DNA of 64,000 nucleotides from the NCBI GenBank assembly GCA_017621225.1, contig JAGATN010000010.1, forward strand, positions 1 through 64,000, in the 5' to 3' direction. How positions within the stretch are numbered: the stretch's first letter is position 1; each line of letters begins with the position of its first letter. The notes under the pieces are model-generated. The model searched no databases and had not been told where the DNA came from. It worked only from the letters and a program-made list of their open reading frames with translations. The translations under genes were made by a program, and so were the position numbers. Source of the stretch: Muribaculaceae bacterium (GTDB taxonomy: Bacteria; Bacteroidota; Bacteroidia; Bacteroidales; Muribaculaceae). Shown piece by piece: positions 56,045 through 64,000 of the stretch.

Positions 56045-59000
56045 ACAATACGTAATATTGCGAATATACTACATACAAGGCTCATTAAAAGCCTGATATA
56101 CACAGCGATTACTCTCATTGCAATCGCCGTGCCGCATATTGCGCATTCACAAATCACGACACAAAAAATATCGTTGGCCGACACCACGAGCGTCGACTCC
56201 GTTTCGGCATCTCGCCGCCTTAAGCCCCGACATTTCATACCTCAGTCATACGAAGAACTACTCGAAAACGAATCGGCATTCGACCTATCGGCTCCGTCAA
56301 ACATTGAAACGGTACGCGAATTCAATCCCCACACCGGATTATACACCATCCGACACCGCATTGGCAACACATTCGTCGGCGTGCCGTTCATTCTCACCAA
56401 AGCGCAATACGATGAGTGGATGGCGCGGAAAACGCGACGCGACTATTTCCGCAAAAAAGACTTCGAGCGCGCCAACGGGCTTGAAAAGAAGCCTTTCGAC
56501 GTACTCGACATGAATTTTGCATTAGGCCCGTTGGAGAAAATCTTCGGACCGGGAGGCGTTCAGCTAAAAACTCAGGGATCAGTGCAAGTGTCGATGGGCA
56601 TAAAGTCGAACAAAACTGACAATCCGGCACTTTCACTCACGTCGCGACGAAAAACGTTTTTCGATTTCGACCAGAAAATACAAGCTTCGGTGGTTGCCTC
56701 GGTGGGCGAAAGGCTCAATTTCGACATGACATACAACACCGATGCCACGTTCGACTTCGACTCCAAGAATCTAAAGCTGCATTACGAAGGCATCGACGAC
56801 GACATAGTAAAAAGCATCGAGGCGGGTAATGTAAGCATGACCACCGGCTCATCGCTGATACGCGGCACGTCGGCCCTTTTCGGCATAAAATCGAAACTTC
56901 AATTCGGGCGCCTGACGGCAACGGCATTGGTGTCGCAGCAAAACTCCGAGTCGCGATCGGTAAGCACCAAAGGCGGCGTGCAGACGACCTCGTTTTCAAT
57001 AAATGCCGACGAATACGACCAAAACCGACACTTTTTCCTCTCTCACTTTTTCCGCGACAATTACGACGAATTCGCCTCGCATCTCCCCTACGTCAACTCC
57101 GGAGTGCAGATTACGCGCATCGAAGTATGGGTCACGAACAAAAGCGGCAACTACAATCAGAGCCGAAACTTGGTGGCATTCATGGACCTTGGCGAAAATT
57201 CGGTGTTGGCCAACGATTACTGGACTCGCAATCCCAATGAAGCCAATCCGTCAAACACATCAAACAATCTGTTGTCGGTGATAAAAGAGGAATACCCCGG
57301 CGCACGAAACATCAACACCGTTACCCAAGTATTGGAGCCGCTGCGCGATTACGGCATCGAGGGGGGCCGCGACTACGAAAAAGTGGAGAGCGCGCGACTT
57401 TTATCGGAATCGGAATACACGCTCAACGCATCACTCGGATACATCTCGCTGAAAAGCCAATTGTCATCCGACGAAGTACTGGGCGTGGCGTTTGAATACA
57501 CCTATCACGGCAAAGTGTACAAAGTGGGAGAATTTTCGAGCGACATTACTACCACCGACCAATCGCTCTACGTTAAGATGCTGAAAAGCACGTCGCCGTC
57601 AACCAAAGTGCCCATGTGGCACCTGATGATGAAAAACGTCTACTCGCTCGGAGCATATCAGATACAGCAATCGAATTTCAAACTGCAAATCAAATATCTG
57701 TCCGACACCACCGGCACCGAGATAAATTATCTCCCCGTTCCGGGAATCAACAACATGCCGCTCCTTCAGGTGATGAACCTCGACCGACTCGATTCGAACC
57801 AGGAGTCGAACCCCGACGGATTTTTCGACTACATAGAGGGCTACACCGTCATATCGTCGTCGGCAAAGATAATATTTCCCGTAGTCGAACCGTTCGGCAA
57901 ACATCTTGAGCGAAAAATAGGCAACCCGGCGCTGGCGAAAGAATATGTGTATCAGCAGCTTTACGACTCCACGTTAGTGGTGGCACGCCAATTTGCCGAC
58001 AAAAACAAGTTCATCCTTACCGGCGAATATCAGGCATCGTCGGGGTCTCAGATACGGCTAAACGCAATGAACGTGCCGAGAGGATCGGTGATAGTTACGG
58101 CCGGAGGCGTTCCGCTGACCGAAAACACCGACTACACCGTCGACTATTCGATGGGAATAGTGACGATAACCAACCAAAGCATAATCGACTCCGGACAAAG
58201 CATCAACGTTACGCTCGAAAACCAATCACTGTTCAGCACCCAACGAAAAACGCTTGCCGGGCTCGACCTCAACTATCGGTTCAACAAGAATTTCAACATC
58301 GGTGGTACCATAATGAACTACTCCGAGAAGGCGTTGACCGAAAAAGTAGGCATAGGCGACGAAATAGTCAACAATACCATCCTCGGCCTAAACTTTGCAT
58401 ACAACACCGAGTTCATGTGGCTTACCGACCTGATAGGGAAAATACCCACCGTCAACGCCACTCAGCCATCGCGGCTCAGCCTGATAGGAGAAGTGGCAAG
58501 GCTGATGCCTAATTCGCAAAAAAGCGGATCGAACCGGGGAAGCTCCTACATCGACGACTTCGAATCGACGCAAACCGGCATCGACCTGCGGTCGCCATAC
58601 GCGTGGTTTCTCGCATCCACGCCATACGATGGCGGCAGCGACGCGCTGTTCCCCGAAGCGGCACTGTCAAACAATCCCGATTACGGCAAAAACCGCGCAC
58701 TAATCAACTGGTACTACATCGACAGACTGTTCACGCAGCGCAACTCATCGCTGGCGCCCGGATACATTCGCAGCGACCTTAAGCAGTTGTCTAATCCATA
58801 TGTACGCGAAGTCACTTCCCGCGAAATATTCCCCGACCGACAACTGTCGTATGGCGAATCGTCGACCATACAGACCTTGAACCTGTCGTTTTATCCCGAC
58901 GAGCGCGGCCCGTACAACGTCGATGCAACCAACATTGACGAAAACGGCAAGCTCCTGAACCCCGAAAAGCGTTGGGGAGGCATAATGCGACGCATCGAAA

Positions 59001-62000
59001 ACAGCAACTTCGAGCAATCAAACATCGAATACGTGCAGTTTTGGCTGATGAATCCGTTTCTCGACCCCGAAAACCCCAATTACGACGGTGGCGACCTATA
59101 CATAAATTTCGGCGAGATAAGCGAGGACATATTGAAGGACGGCCTAAAGTCATACGAAAACGGCATTCCGTTCGATGGCGACGACAAATATCTCAAGTCG
59201 ACAGTATGGGGGCGCGTGAGCTCGCAAAACTCCCTGACCTATGCATTCGACAACAACAATTCGTCGCGTCGCGTGCAAGACGTAGGGCTCGACGGCTTGA
59301 TAAACGATTCGGAATTTTCATTCGATACATATAGCAACTATCTCAACGAGCTACGCAATCGCCTGTCGGCCGCCACGATCGAGCGCATGCAGAACGACCC
59401 GTTCTCGCCATTCAACGACCCGGCGGGCGACAACTACCACTTTTACCGTGGATACGACTACGACGAGCGCAAATTGTCGATTCTTGAACGTTACAAACGT
59501 TACAATGGCGTGGAGGGTAACTCTCTCTCGCCCGAAGATGCCGGCGAACCGCTTTACCAATCGTCGCGAAGCCTCCCCGACGTAGAGGACATAAACCAAG
59601 ACAACACCCTCAACGAGTATGAGCGTTATTTTCAATATCGCATATCCATTCGCCCCGAAGACCTCGTAGTGGGCAAAAACTACATTACCGACAAACAGGT
59701 GTCGCAAGTGCCAACGCGCGATGGAAGCGATCAGGAGGTGGAATGGTACCAATTCAAGATTCCGTTGTCCGACTACGAAAAGATAGTGGGAAACATAAGC
59801 GACTTTTCGGCTATCAGGTTTGCGCGCATATTCATGACCGGATTCAAGGCTACGACGCACCTGCGATTTGCCACGCTCGAGCTCGTCAGGGGCGAATGGC
59901 GCCCATACGCCTTCAACCTCAACAATCGCGGCGACACCCCGGCCGAAGGGCAGCTCGACATATCGGTGGTGAACATCGAAGAAAATTCCGCGCGCACCCC
60001 GGTAAATTACATTTTGCCGCCCGGTGTCAGCAGAATATCCGACCCGTCGCAGTCGCAAATCATACAGCTCAACGAGCAGTCAATGTCGCTGAAAGTTACC
60101 GACCTGCAAGCCGGCGACGCACGTGCGGTGTATCGCAACGAATCGCATGACTTGCGTAATTACAAACGATTGCAGATGTGGGTACACGCCGAGTCGCCCA
60201 TCGATGATGTCACGAACCTGCGCAACGGCGAGCTATCGGTATTCGTGCGCATGGGCAGTGACGTAAAGAACAACTATTACGAATACGAAATTCCGCTAAG
60301 CCTCACGCCTCACGGACGATATAGCGACACGTGGTCCGACCGTCAGACGGTATGGCCCGAAAGCAACTATCTCAACTTCGAGCTTCAGACGCTCGTCGAC
60401 CTGAAAAAGGAGCGAAACCGTGCCAAGCGCAACGAGGAGAGTGGCGTAGGATTCAACATACCTTACACCGGACGCGACCCCGCGAACCAACAAAACCGCA
60501 TAGTGGTGATGGGCAATCCGAGCCTGAGCGACATTCGCGTTATGCTCATAGGCATCCGAAACAACTCGGCAACCACCAAGAGCGGAACCATATGGCTAAA
60601 CGAACTCAAAGTTACCGATTTCGAAAACGACGGCGGATGGGCGGCCAATGCCAACGCCAACCTGAGCATATCGGACATTGCCAACCTCAACTTCGGCACG
60701 CACGTCGAAACGGCCGGATTCGGAGGAGTCGACCAATCGCTCAACGAACGCCGCATCGACACATACAACAGGCACGATTTTTCGGTGCAGGCCGACCTGG
60801 GTCGATTCCTTCCGTCAAAAGCGCGCCTTACCGCTCCGATATATTACTCCATATCAAAGGAAAAAACTTCGCCAAAGTACAATCCGCTCGACAAGGACGT
60901 GCTGCTCAAAGACGCTCTCGACGAGGTGGAGACGCGCCACGAACGCGATTCGATAAAGGCATATGCCATCCAGCACTCCACCATACAGAGCTTCAGCCTA
61001 TCGGGGCTCAACTTCGGCATACGCAGCAAAAATCCGATGCCGTGGGATCCGGCCAACTTCACGGCAGGATTCTCATTCAACAAACAGGCAAAAACCGACC
61101 CCACTACCGAATATGAGAACATCAACGACTACCGTGGAAGCTTCCAATACTCATATTCGCCGCTCGTAAAAGGGTTCAGGCCGTTCAGCCGCATTAAGAG
61201 CAAATCGCGTAATGCCAAATTTTTCAACGAATGGGAATTTAACTGGCTGCCTAACAACATCTCATTTCTCACCAACATGTCGCGCTACTATTACGAGCAA
61301 CAGACCCGTAGCGAAATCGACACGAATTTTCAACTTCCCGTTTCGGTAAGCAAGAACTTTTTATGGGATCGACAGCTCACGCTGACGTGGAATCTTACGA
61401 AGTCGCTCAATCTCTCGTTCACATCTAACACTGCCGCACGCATCGACGAGCCGATAGGCGCCGTGAACCGCAAACTATTCCCCGACAAATATCGCGAATG
61501 GAAAGACACCGTGATGCAGAGCATTCTTCATCTCGGCACGCCGTGGGCCTATAATCAAACGTTCATCGGCTCATACAAAGCTCCGTTCAACCGCATTCCC
61601 GTGCTCGACTTCCTGAGCGGATCGATAAACTACAACGCCCAATACCGTTGGGATAGAGGCGTTACCGTCGACGACCGCAATTTCGGCAACAACGTCAATA
61701 ATCAAGGCTCTTGGAGCGCCGACGGACGCATCAACCTCGAAGGTTTATATACGAAAATACCATATCTCAAACGCATAAACGAACGCTTTGCATCGAACAA
61801 GCGAAACGCCGACCGATCGCGACGAAAAAAAGCGCGACGATTCGAACGCACATATATGCTCAAACCCGACACCTCGATAGTGATTCGCCACAACATGCGC
61901 ACTCGCAAGATAAAAGTAGTCGGAATCGATGCGAACGGAAATCGGCCTATCGCAATACGCACTAAAATCATTGACGACAACAACGTAGAGATACTAAACC

Positions 62001-63493
62001 GGGGCGAACAGAATGTAAAATTCATAGTAACCGAAGTAATCAACGAACACAAGAGCATCTGGAGCGAAATAGGCGCATACGCAACCCGTCTGGCGCTCAG
62101 CCCGCGCAGCGCATCGTTTCGATGGCGCAACTCTCACTCCATGTCGCTGCCCCTGTTCACCCCCGAGATAGGCGACATATTCGGTCAGTCGCGCTCATAC
62201 GGGCCTCTCTCCCCCGGCCTTGACTTTGCGTTCGGCTTTACCGACGAATCATACGTCACCAAGGCAAAAGATCGCGGATGGCTGATATGCGACCCCGACC
62301 AAGTGTCGCCGGCCATATTTTCACGCACCAACGAACTTACGCTCGAACTTACGCTCGAACCATTGCCCAACCTCAAGATTCAACTGACCACAAACCGTAC
62401 CGACAACCGGTCGCAACAGATTCAGTTCATGTACAACGACATGCCCACGTCGTTGTCGGGCAGCTACACGAAAACACATTGCGCCATAGCCACGGCGCTG
62501 CACGGCAGTTCGGCAAAAGACGGATACAGCAGCAAGGCGTTCGACAAATTCATTGAAAACATAGGCATCATTACCCGACGAATCGAAAACAATTATCACG
62601 GCACCACCTACCCCACCACCGGATTCATGAATGGAAACATTCACGCCGGAAGGCCCTACAATCCTGAAATCGGAGGGGTAAGCCGCACCGGAAGCGACGC
62701 CCTGATTCCGGCATTCATAGCCGCCTACACCGGCACCGATGCCAACAAGCAATATCTCAATCCGTTCCCATCGTTCCTGCAAGCGCTGCCAAACTGGCGA
62801 GTGTCGTACGACGGGCTTATAAACCTCTGGGGATTGCGCAACAAATTCAAGAGCTTCATCATAAACCATGCATACCAGTGCACCTACTCGGTGGGGGCAT
62901 ATTCGTCATATCTAAACTGGGTAGGCATAGGCGATTCAGGCATGGGATTCACGCTCGACGAACTGTCGGGCTCACCCATACCGTCATCGCCCTACAACAT
63001 ATCGTCAGTAACAATCACCGAAAAATTTGCACCATTAATCGGTTTTTCCGTAACTTTACAGAATGATATGACACTAAGCACCGAATACCGCGACGGGCGC
63101 ACGCTTACGCTCAACACCTCGGCAGGGCAAGTGGTGGAAGCATCGTCACGGAGCATTACGGCAGGTTTGGGTTATAAGATAGTAGGGTTCAACTCTGTTT
63201 TGAAAATGAAAGGATCGCAACAAAACATAAGCAACGACTTAACGATAAACGGAGAATTCTCATATCAGCTTAATCAGGCGCTGATACGACGAATAGAGTC
63301 GAACTATACGCAGCCCACTTTGGGCACGCGCACCATCGGCTTCAACATGAGCGCCAATTACATAATGAGCCGCCGCTTCACGGTGGGAATGTTTTTGGAA
63401 CATCGCATCAATACGCCCATCGTATCGTCGAACGCCTACCCGACCACCAACACCGCCTACGGCATATCGTTAAATTTATCCTTATCACGCTAA
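56042..63493 (+). CDS. sprA: SprA/Sov, type IX secretion outer-membrane translocon
   Basis: A 2483-residue outer-membrane protein and the channel of type IX secretion; its homologs form a 36-strand barrel with a lateral gate. The signal peptide is LIKSLIYTAITLIAIAVPHIAHS in style, cleaved near residue 36. The family N-terminal region contains PFDVLDMNFALGPLEKIFGPGG and the repeat domain FDFDQKIQASVVASVGERLNF. The barrel continues to the end, with the C-terminus YGISLNLSLSR. Length compares well with Flavobacterium SprA (about 2400) and Porphyromonas Sov (about 2500). It starts at a GTG, because no ATG occurs before residue 128 in this frame and a stop lies four codons upstream. ruvA precedes it, as in relatives. 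Confidence 0.95.
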   Translation: MTIRNIANILHTRLIKSLIYTAITLIAIAVPHIAHSQITTQKISLADTTSVDSVSASRRLKPRHFIPQSYEELLENESAFDLSAPSNIETVREFNPHTGLYTIRHRIGNTFVGVPFILTKAQYDEWMARKTRRDYFRKKDFERANGLEKKPFDVLDMNFALGPLEKIFGPGGVQLKTQGSVQVSMGIKSNKTDNPALSLTSRRKTFFDFDQKIQASVVASVGERLNFDMTYNTDATFDFDSKNLKLHYEGIDDDIVKSIEAGNVSMTTGSSLIRGTSALFGIKSKLQFGRLTATALVSQQNSESRSVSTKGGVQTTSFSINADEYDQNRHFFLSHFFRDNYDEFASHLPYVNSGVQITRIEVWVTNKSGNYNQSRNLVAFMDLGENSVLANDYWTRNPNEANPSNTSNNLLSVIKEEYPGARNINTVTQVLEPLRDYGIEGGRDYEKVESARLLSESEYTLNASLGYISLKSQLSSDEVLGVAFEYTYHGKVYKVGEFSSDITTTDQSLYVKMLKSTSPSTKVPMWHLMMKNVYSLGAYQIQQSNFKLQIKYLSDTTGTEINYLPVPGINNMPLLQVMNLDRLDSNQESNPDGFFDYIEGYTVISSSAKIIFPVVEPFGKHLERKIGNPALAKEYVYQQLYDSTLVVARQFADKNKFILTGEYQASSGSQIRLNAMNVPRGSVIVTAGGVPLTENTDYTVDYSMGIVTITNQSIIDSGQSINVTLENQSLFSTQRKTLAGLDLNYRFNKNFNIGGTIMNYSEKALTEKVGIGDEIVNNTILGLNFAYNTEFMWLTDLIGKIPTVNATQPSRLSLIGEVARLMPNSQKSGSNRGSSYIDDFESTQTGIDLRSPYAWFLASTPYDGGSDALFPEAALSNNPDYGKNRALINWYYIDRLFTQRNSSLAPGYIRSDLKQLSNPYVREVTSREIFPDRQLSYGESSTIQTLNLSFYPDERGPYNVDATNIDENGKLLNPEKRWGGIMRRIENSNFEQSNIEYVQFWLMNPFLDPENPNYDGGDLYINFGEISEDILKDGLKSYENGIPFDGDDKYLKSTVWGRVSSQNSLTYAFDNNNSSRRVQDVGLDGLINDSEFSFDTYSNYLNELRNRLSAATIERMQNDPFSPFNDPAGDNYHFYRGYDYDERKLSILERYKRYNGVEGNSLSPEDAGEPLYQSSRSLPDVEDINQDNTLNEYERYFQYRISIRPEDLVVGKNYITDKQVSQVPTRDGSDQEVEWYQFKIPLSDYEKIVGNISDFSAIRFARIFMTGFKATTHLRFATLELVRGEWRPYAFNLNNRGDTPAEGQLDISVVNIEENSARTPVNYILPPGVSRISDPSQSQIIQLNEQSMSLKVTDLQAGDARAVYRNESHDLRNYKRLQMWVHAESPIDDVTNLRNGELSVFVRMGSDVKNNYYEYEIPLSLTPHGRYSDTWSDRQTVWPESNYLNFELQTLVDLKKERNRAKRNEESGVGFNIPYTGRDPANQQNRIVVMGNPSLSDIRVMLIGIRNNSATTKSGTIWLNELKVTDFENDGGWAANANANLSISDIANLNFGTHVETAGFGGVDQSLNERRIDTYNRHDFSVQADLGRFLPSKARLTAPIYYSISKEKTSPKYNPLDKDVLLKDALDEVETRHERDSIKAYAIQHSTIQSFSLSGLNFGIRSKNPMPWDPANFTAGFSFNKQAKTDPTTEYENINDYRGSFQYSYSPLVKGFRPFSRIKSKSRNAKFFNEWEFNWLPNNISFLTNMSRYYYEQQTRSEIDTNFQLPVSVSKNFLWDRQLTLTWNLTKSLNLSFTSNTAARIDEPIGAVNRKLFPDKYREWKDTVMQSILHLGTPWAYNQTFIGSYKAPFNRIPVLDFLSGSINYNAQYRWDRGVTVDDRNFGNNVNNQGSWSADGRINLEGLYTKIPYLKRINERFASNKRNADRSRRKKARRFERTYMLKPDTSIVIRHNMRTRKIKVVGIDANGNRPIAIRTKIIDDNNVEILNRGEQNVKFIVTEVINEHKSIWSEIGAYATRLALSPRSASFRWRNSHSMSLPLFTPEIGDIFGQSRSYGPLSPGLDFAFGFTDESYVTKAKDRGWLICDPDQVSPAIFSRTNELTLELTLEPLPNLKIQLTTNRTDNRSQQIQFMYNDMPTSLSGSYTKTHCAIATALHGSSAKDGYSSKAFDKFIENIGIITRRIENNYHGTTYPTTGFMNGNIHAGRPYNPEIGGVSRTGSDALIPAFIAAYTGTDANKQYLNPFPSFLQALPNWRVSYDGLINLWGLRNKFKSFIINHAYQCTYSVGAYSSYLNWVGIGDSGMGFTLDELSGSPIPSSPYNISSVTITEKFAPLIGFSVTLQNDMTLSTEYRDGRTLTLNTSAGQVVEASSRSITAGLGYKIVGFNSVLKMKGSQQNISNDLTINGEFSYQLNQALIRRIESNYTQPTLGTRTIGFNMSANYIMSRRFTVGMFLEHRINTPIVSSNAYPTTNTAYGISLNLSLSR

Positions 63494-63509
63494 AAAAATA
63501 AAGTTTGAC

Positions 63510-64000
63510 ATGACATCATACCTCCAAATCGAAAATCTCACAAAAAGTTACGGCGACCGAATTTTATTCGACTCCATAACGTTTGGTGTAAATGAAGGCG
63601 ACAAAATAGGTCTGATCGCAAAAAACGGTACCGGAAAAAGCACCTTGCTGAGCATAATATCGGGAAAAGAATCGCCCGACAGCGGCAAAATAACATTCCG
63701 AACCGACATAAAGACAGGATACCTCGAACAAAAGCCACAATTCACGCCGGGAACATCGATAATAGAGGCTTGCTTCGGCAACAACAAGGAGATAAAGCAG
63801 ATAATAGAGATTTACGAAACGGCCCTGGAATCGGGCGATACGAAAGCCATCAACGATGCAATGCAGATGATGGATGCCGCGAACGCGTGGGATTACGAAG
63901 ACCGCTTCAAGCAACTGCTATCGCAGCTCGACATATCGCATTTCACGGCAAAAATCGAATCGTTGTCAGGCGGCCAGCAAAAAAGAGTGGCACTTGCCGG
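63510..64000 (+). CDS. ABC-F family ATPase (partial, runs off window)
   Basis: The window ends inside this gene, so only the first 163 residues are visible. It starts MTSYLQIENLTKSYGDRILF. The Walker A is AKNGTGKSTLL near residue 43, and the signature LSGGQQKRVALAG starts near residue 151, immediately before the cut. The absence of membrane spans and the Uup-like start place it among ABC-F proteins, which act on ribosomes rather than in transport. Between the two lies a short helical region (about 85-140, ALESGDTKAINDAMQMM) that fits the Uup/YheS arm. The start at 63510 is 16 bp after the sprA stop, so it may be read from the same transcript. Confidence 0.9.
   Translation, partial: MTSYLQIENLTKSYGDRILFDSITFGVNEGDKIGLIAKNGTGKSTLLSIISGKESPDSGKITFRTDIKTGYLEQKPQFTPGTSIIEACFGNNKEIKQIIEIYETALESGDTKAINDAMQMMDAANAWDYEDRFKQLLSQLDISHFTAKIESLSGGQQKRVALA

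Overview
The window reads as a chromosomal segment of a gut-type Bacteroidales bacterium, most likely near Muribaculaceae or Bacteroidaceae, although the species cannot be fixed from sequence alone. The evidence is Bacteroidota-type promoters (TTTG or TTG, about 20 bp, then TAnnTTTG), a lack of Shine-Dalgarno spacing, fimbrillin and DUF5119 lipoproteins, a TonB-dependent-type barrel, the type IX secretion translocon gene sprA next to ruvA, DUF3127, DUF5106, and host-glycan or starch enzymes (GH29 fucosidase, type I pullulanase). I see no rRNA, tRNA, CRISPR array, prophage or intact insertion sequence.

Layout. 1-860: an AraC-type regulator cut off by what looks like an IS21-type transposon end, then a bidirectional terminator and a degenerate repeat. 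857-6612: a multi-span membrane protein, a DUF5119/fimbrillin lipoprotein pair, and an outer-membrane barrel receptor. 7234-13336: a TPP-riboswitch-controlled thiamin operon, thiD-thiS-thiE2-thiE-thiG-thiC-thiH, without thiF. 13394-18700: acyltransferase, DUF5106 lipoprotein, mutS2 and an HdeD-like protein. 18954-21674: a Trp/Gly/Pro/Ser-repeat exported protein beside a FadL/OmpP1-like barrel. 21783-23985: a two-gene putative DNA-repair operon (TIGR03915-like plus a radical SAM protein) whose junction is filled by a 164-bp MITE-like element. 24138-30559: aminotransferase, LolC/E-type permease, rsfS, ftsH and a BamA-family barrel. 30569-38930: DUF695, DUF3127, then a fucosidase-cutC-transglutaminase operon, a tiny T9SS-tail-like protein and a pullulanase. 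39049-45762: carB, pgk, pyrF and prfA, all leftward. 45942-55931: tig, carbonic anhydrase, fabF-acpP, a frameshifted DUF3298-type lipoprotein, htrA, an NlpC/P60 lipoprotein, metA, an RluA-family synthase and ruvA. 56042-64000: sprA, followed by the start of an ABC-F ATPase that runs off the window.

Most genes are housekeeping and well conserved. The less expected signals are the MITE-like element that supplies the radical SAM gene's stop codon, the absence of thiF from an otherwise complete thiamin operon, an SSB-like acidic tip on the DUF3127 protein, a Walker A substitution in FtsH, Glu111 in MetA (predicting acetyl-CoA use), a single-base frameshift in one lipoprotein gene, and a possible hairpin over the GTG start of sprA. 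No clearly new multi-gene system was found. The best candidate for a poorly described one is the radical SAM/TIGR03915 pair.
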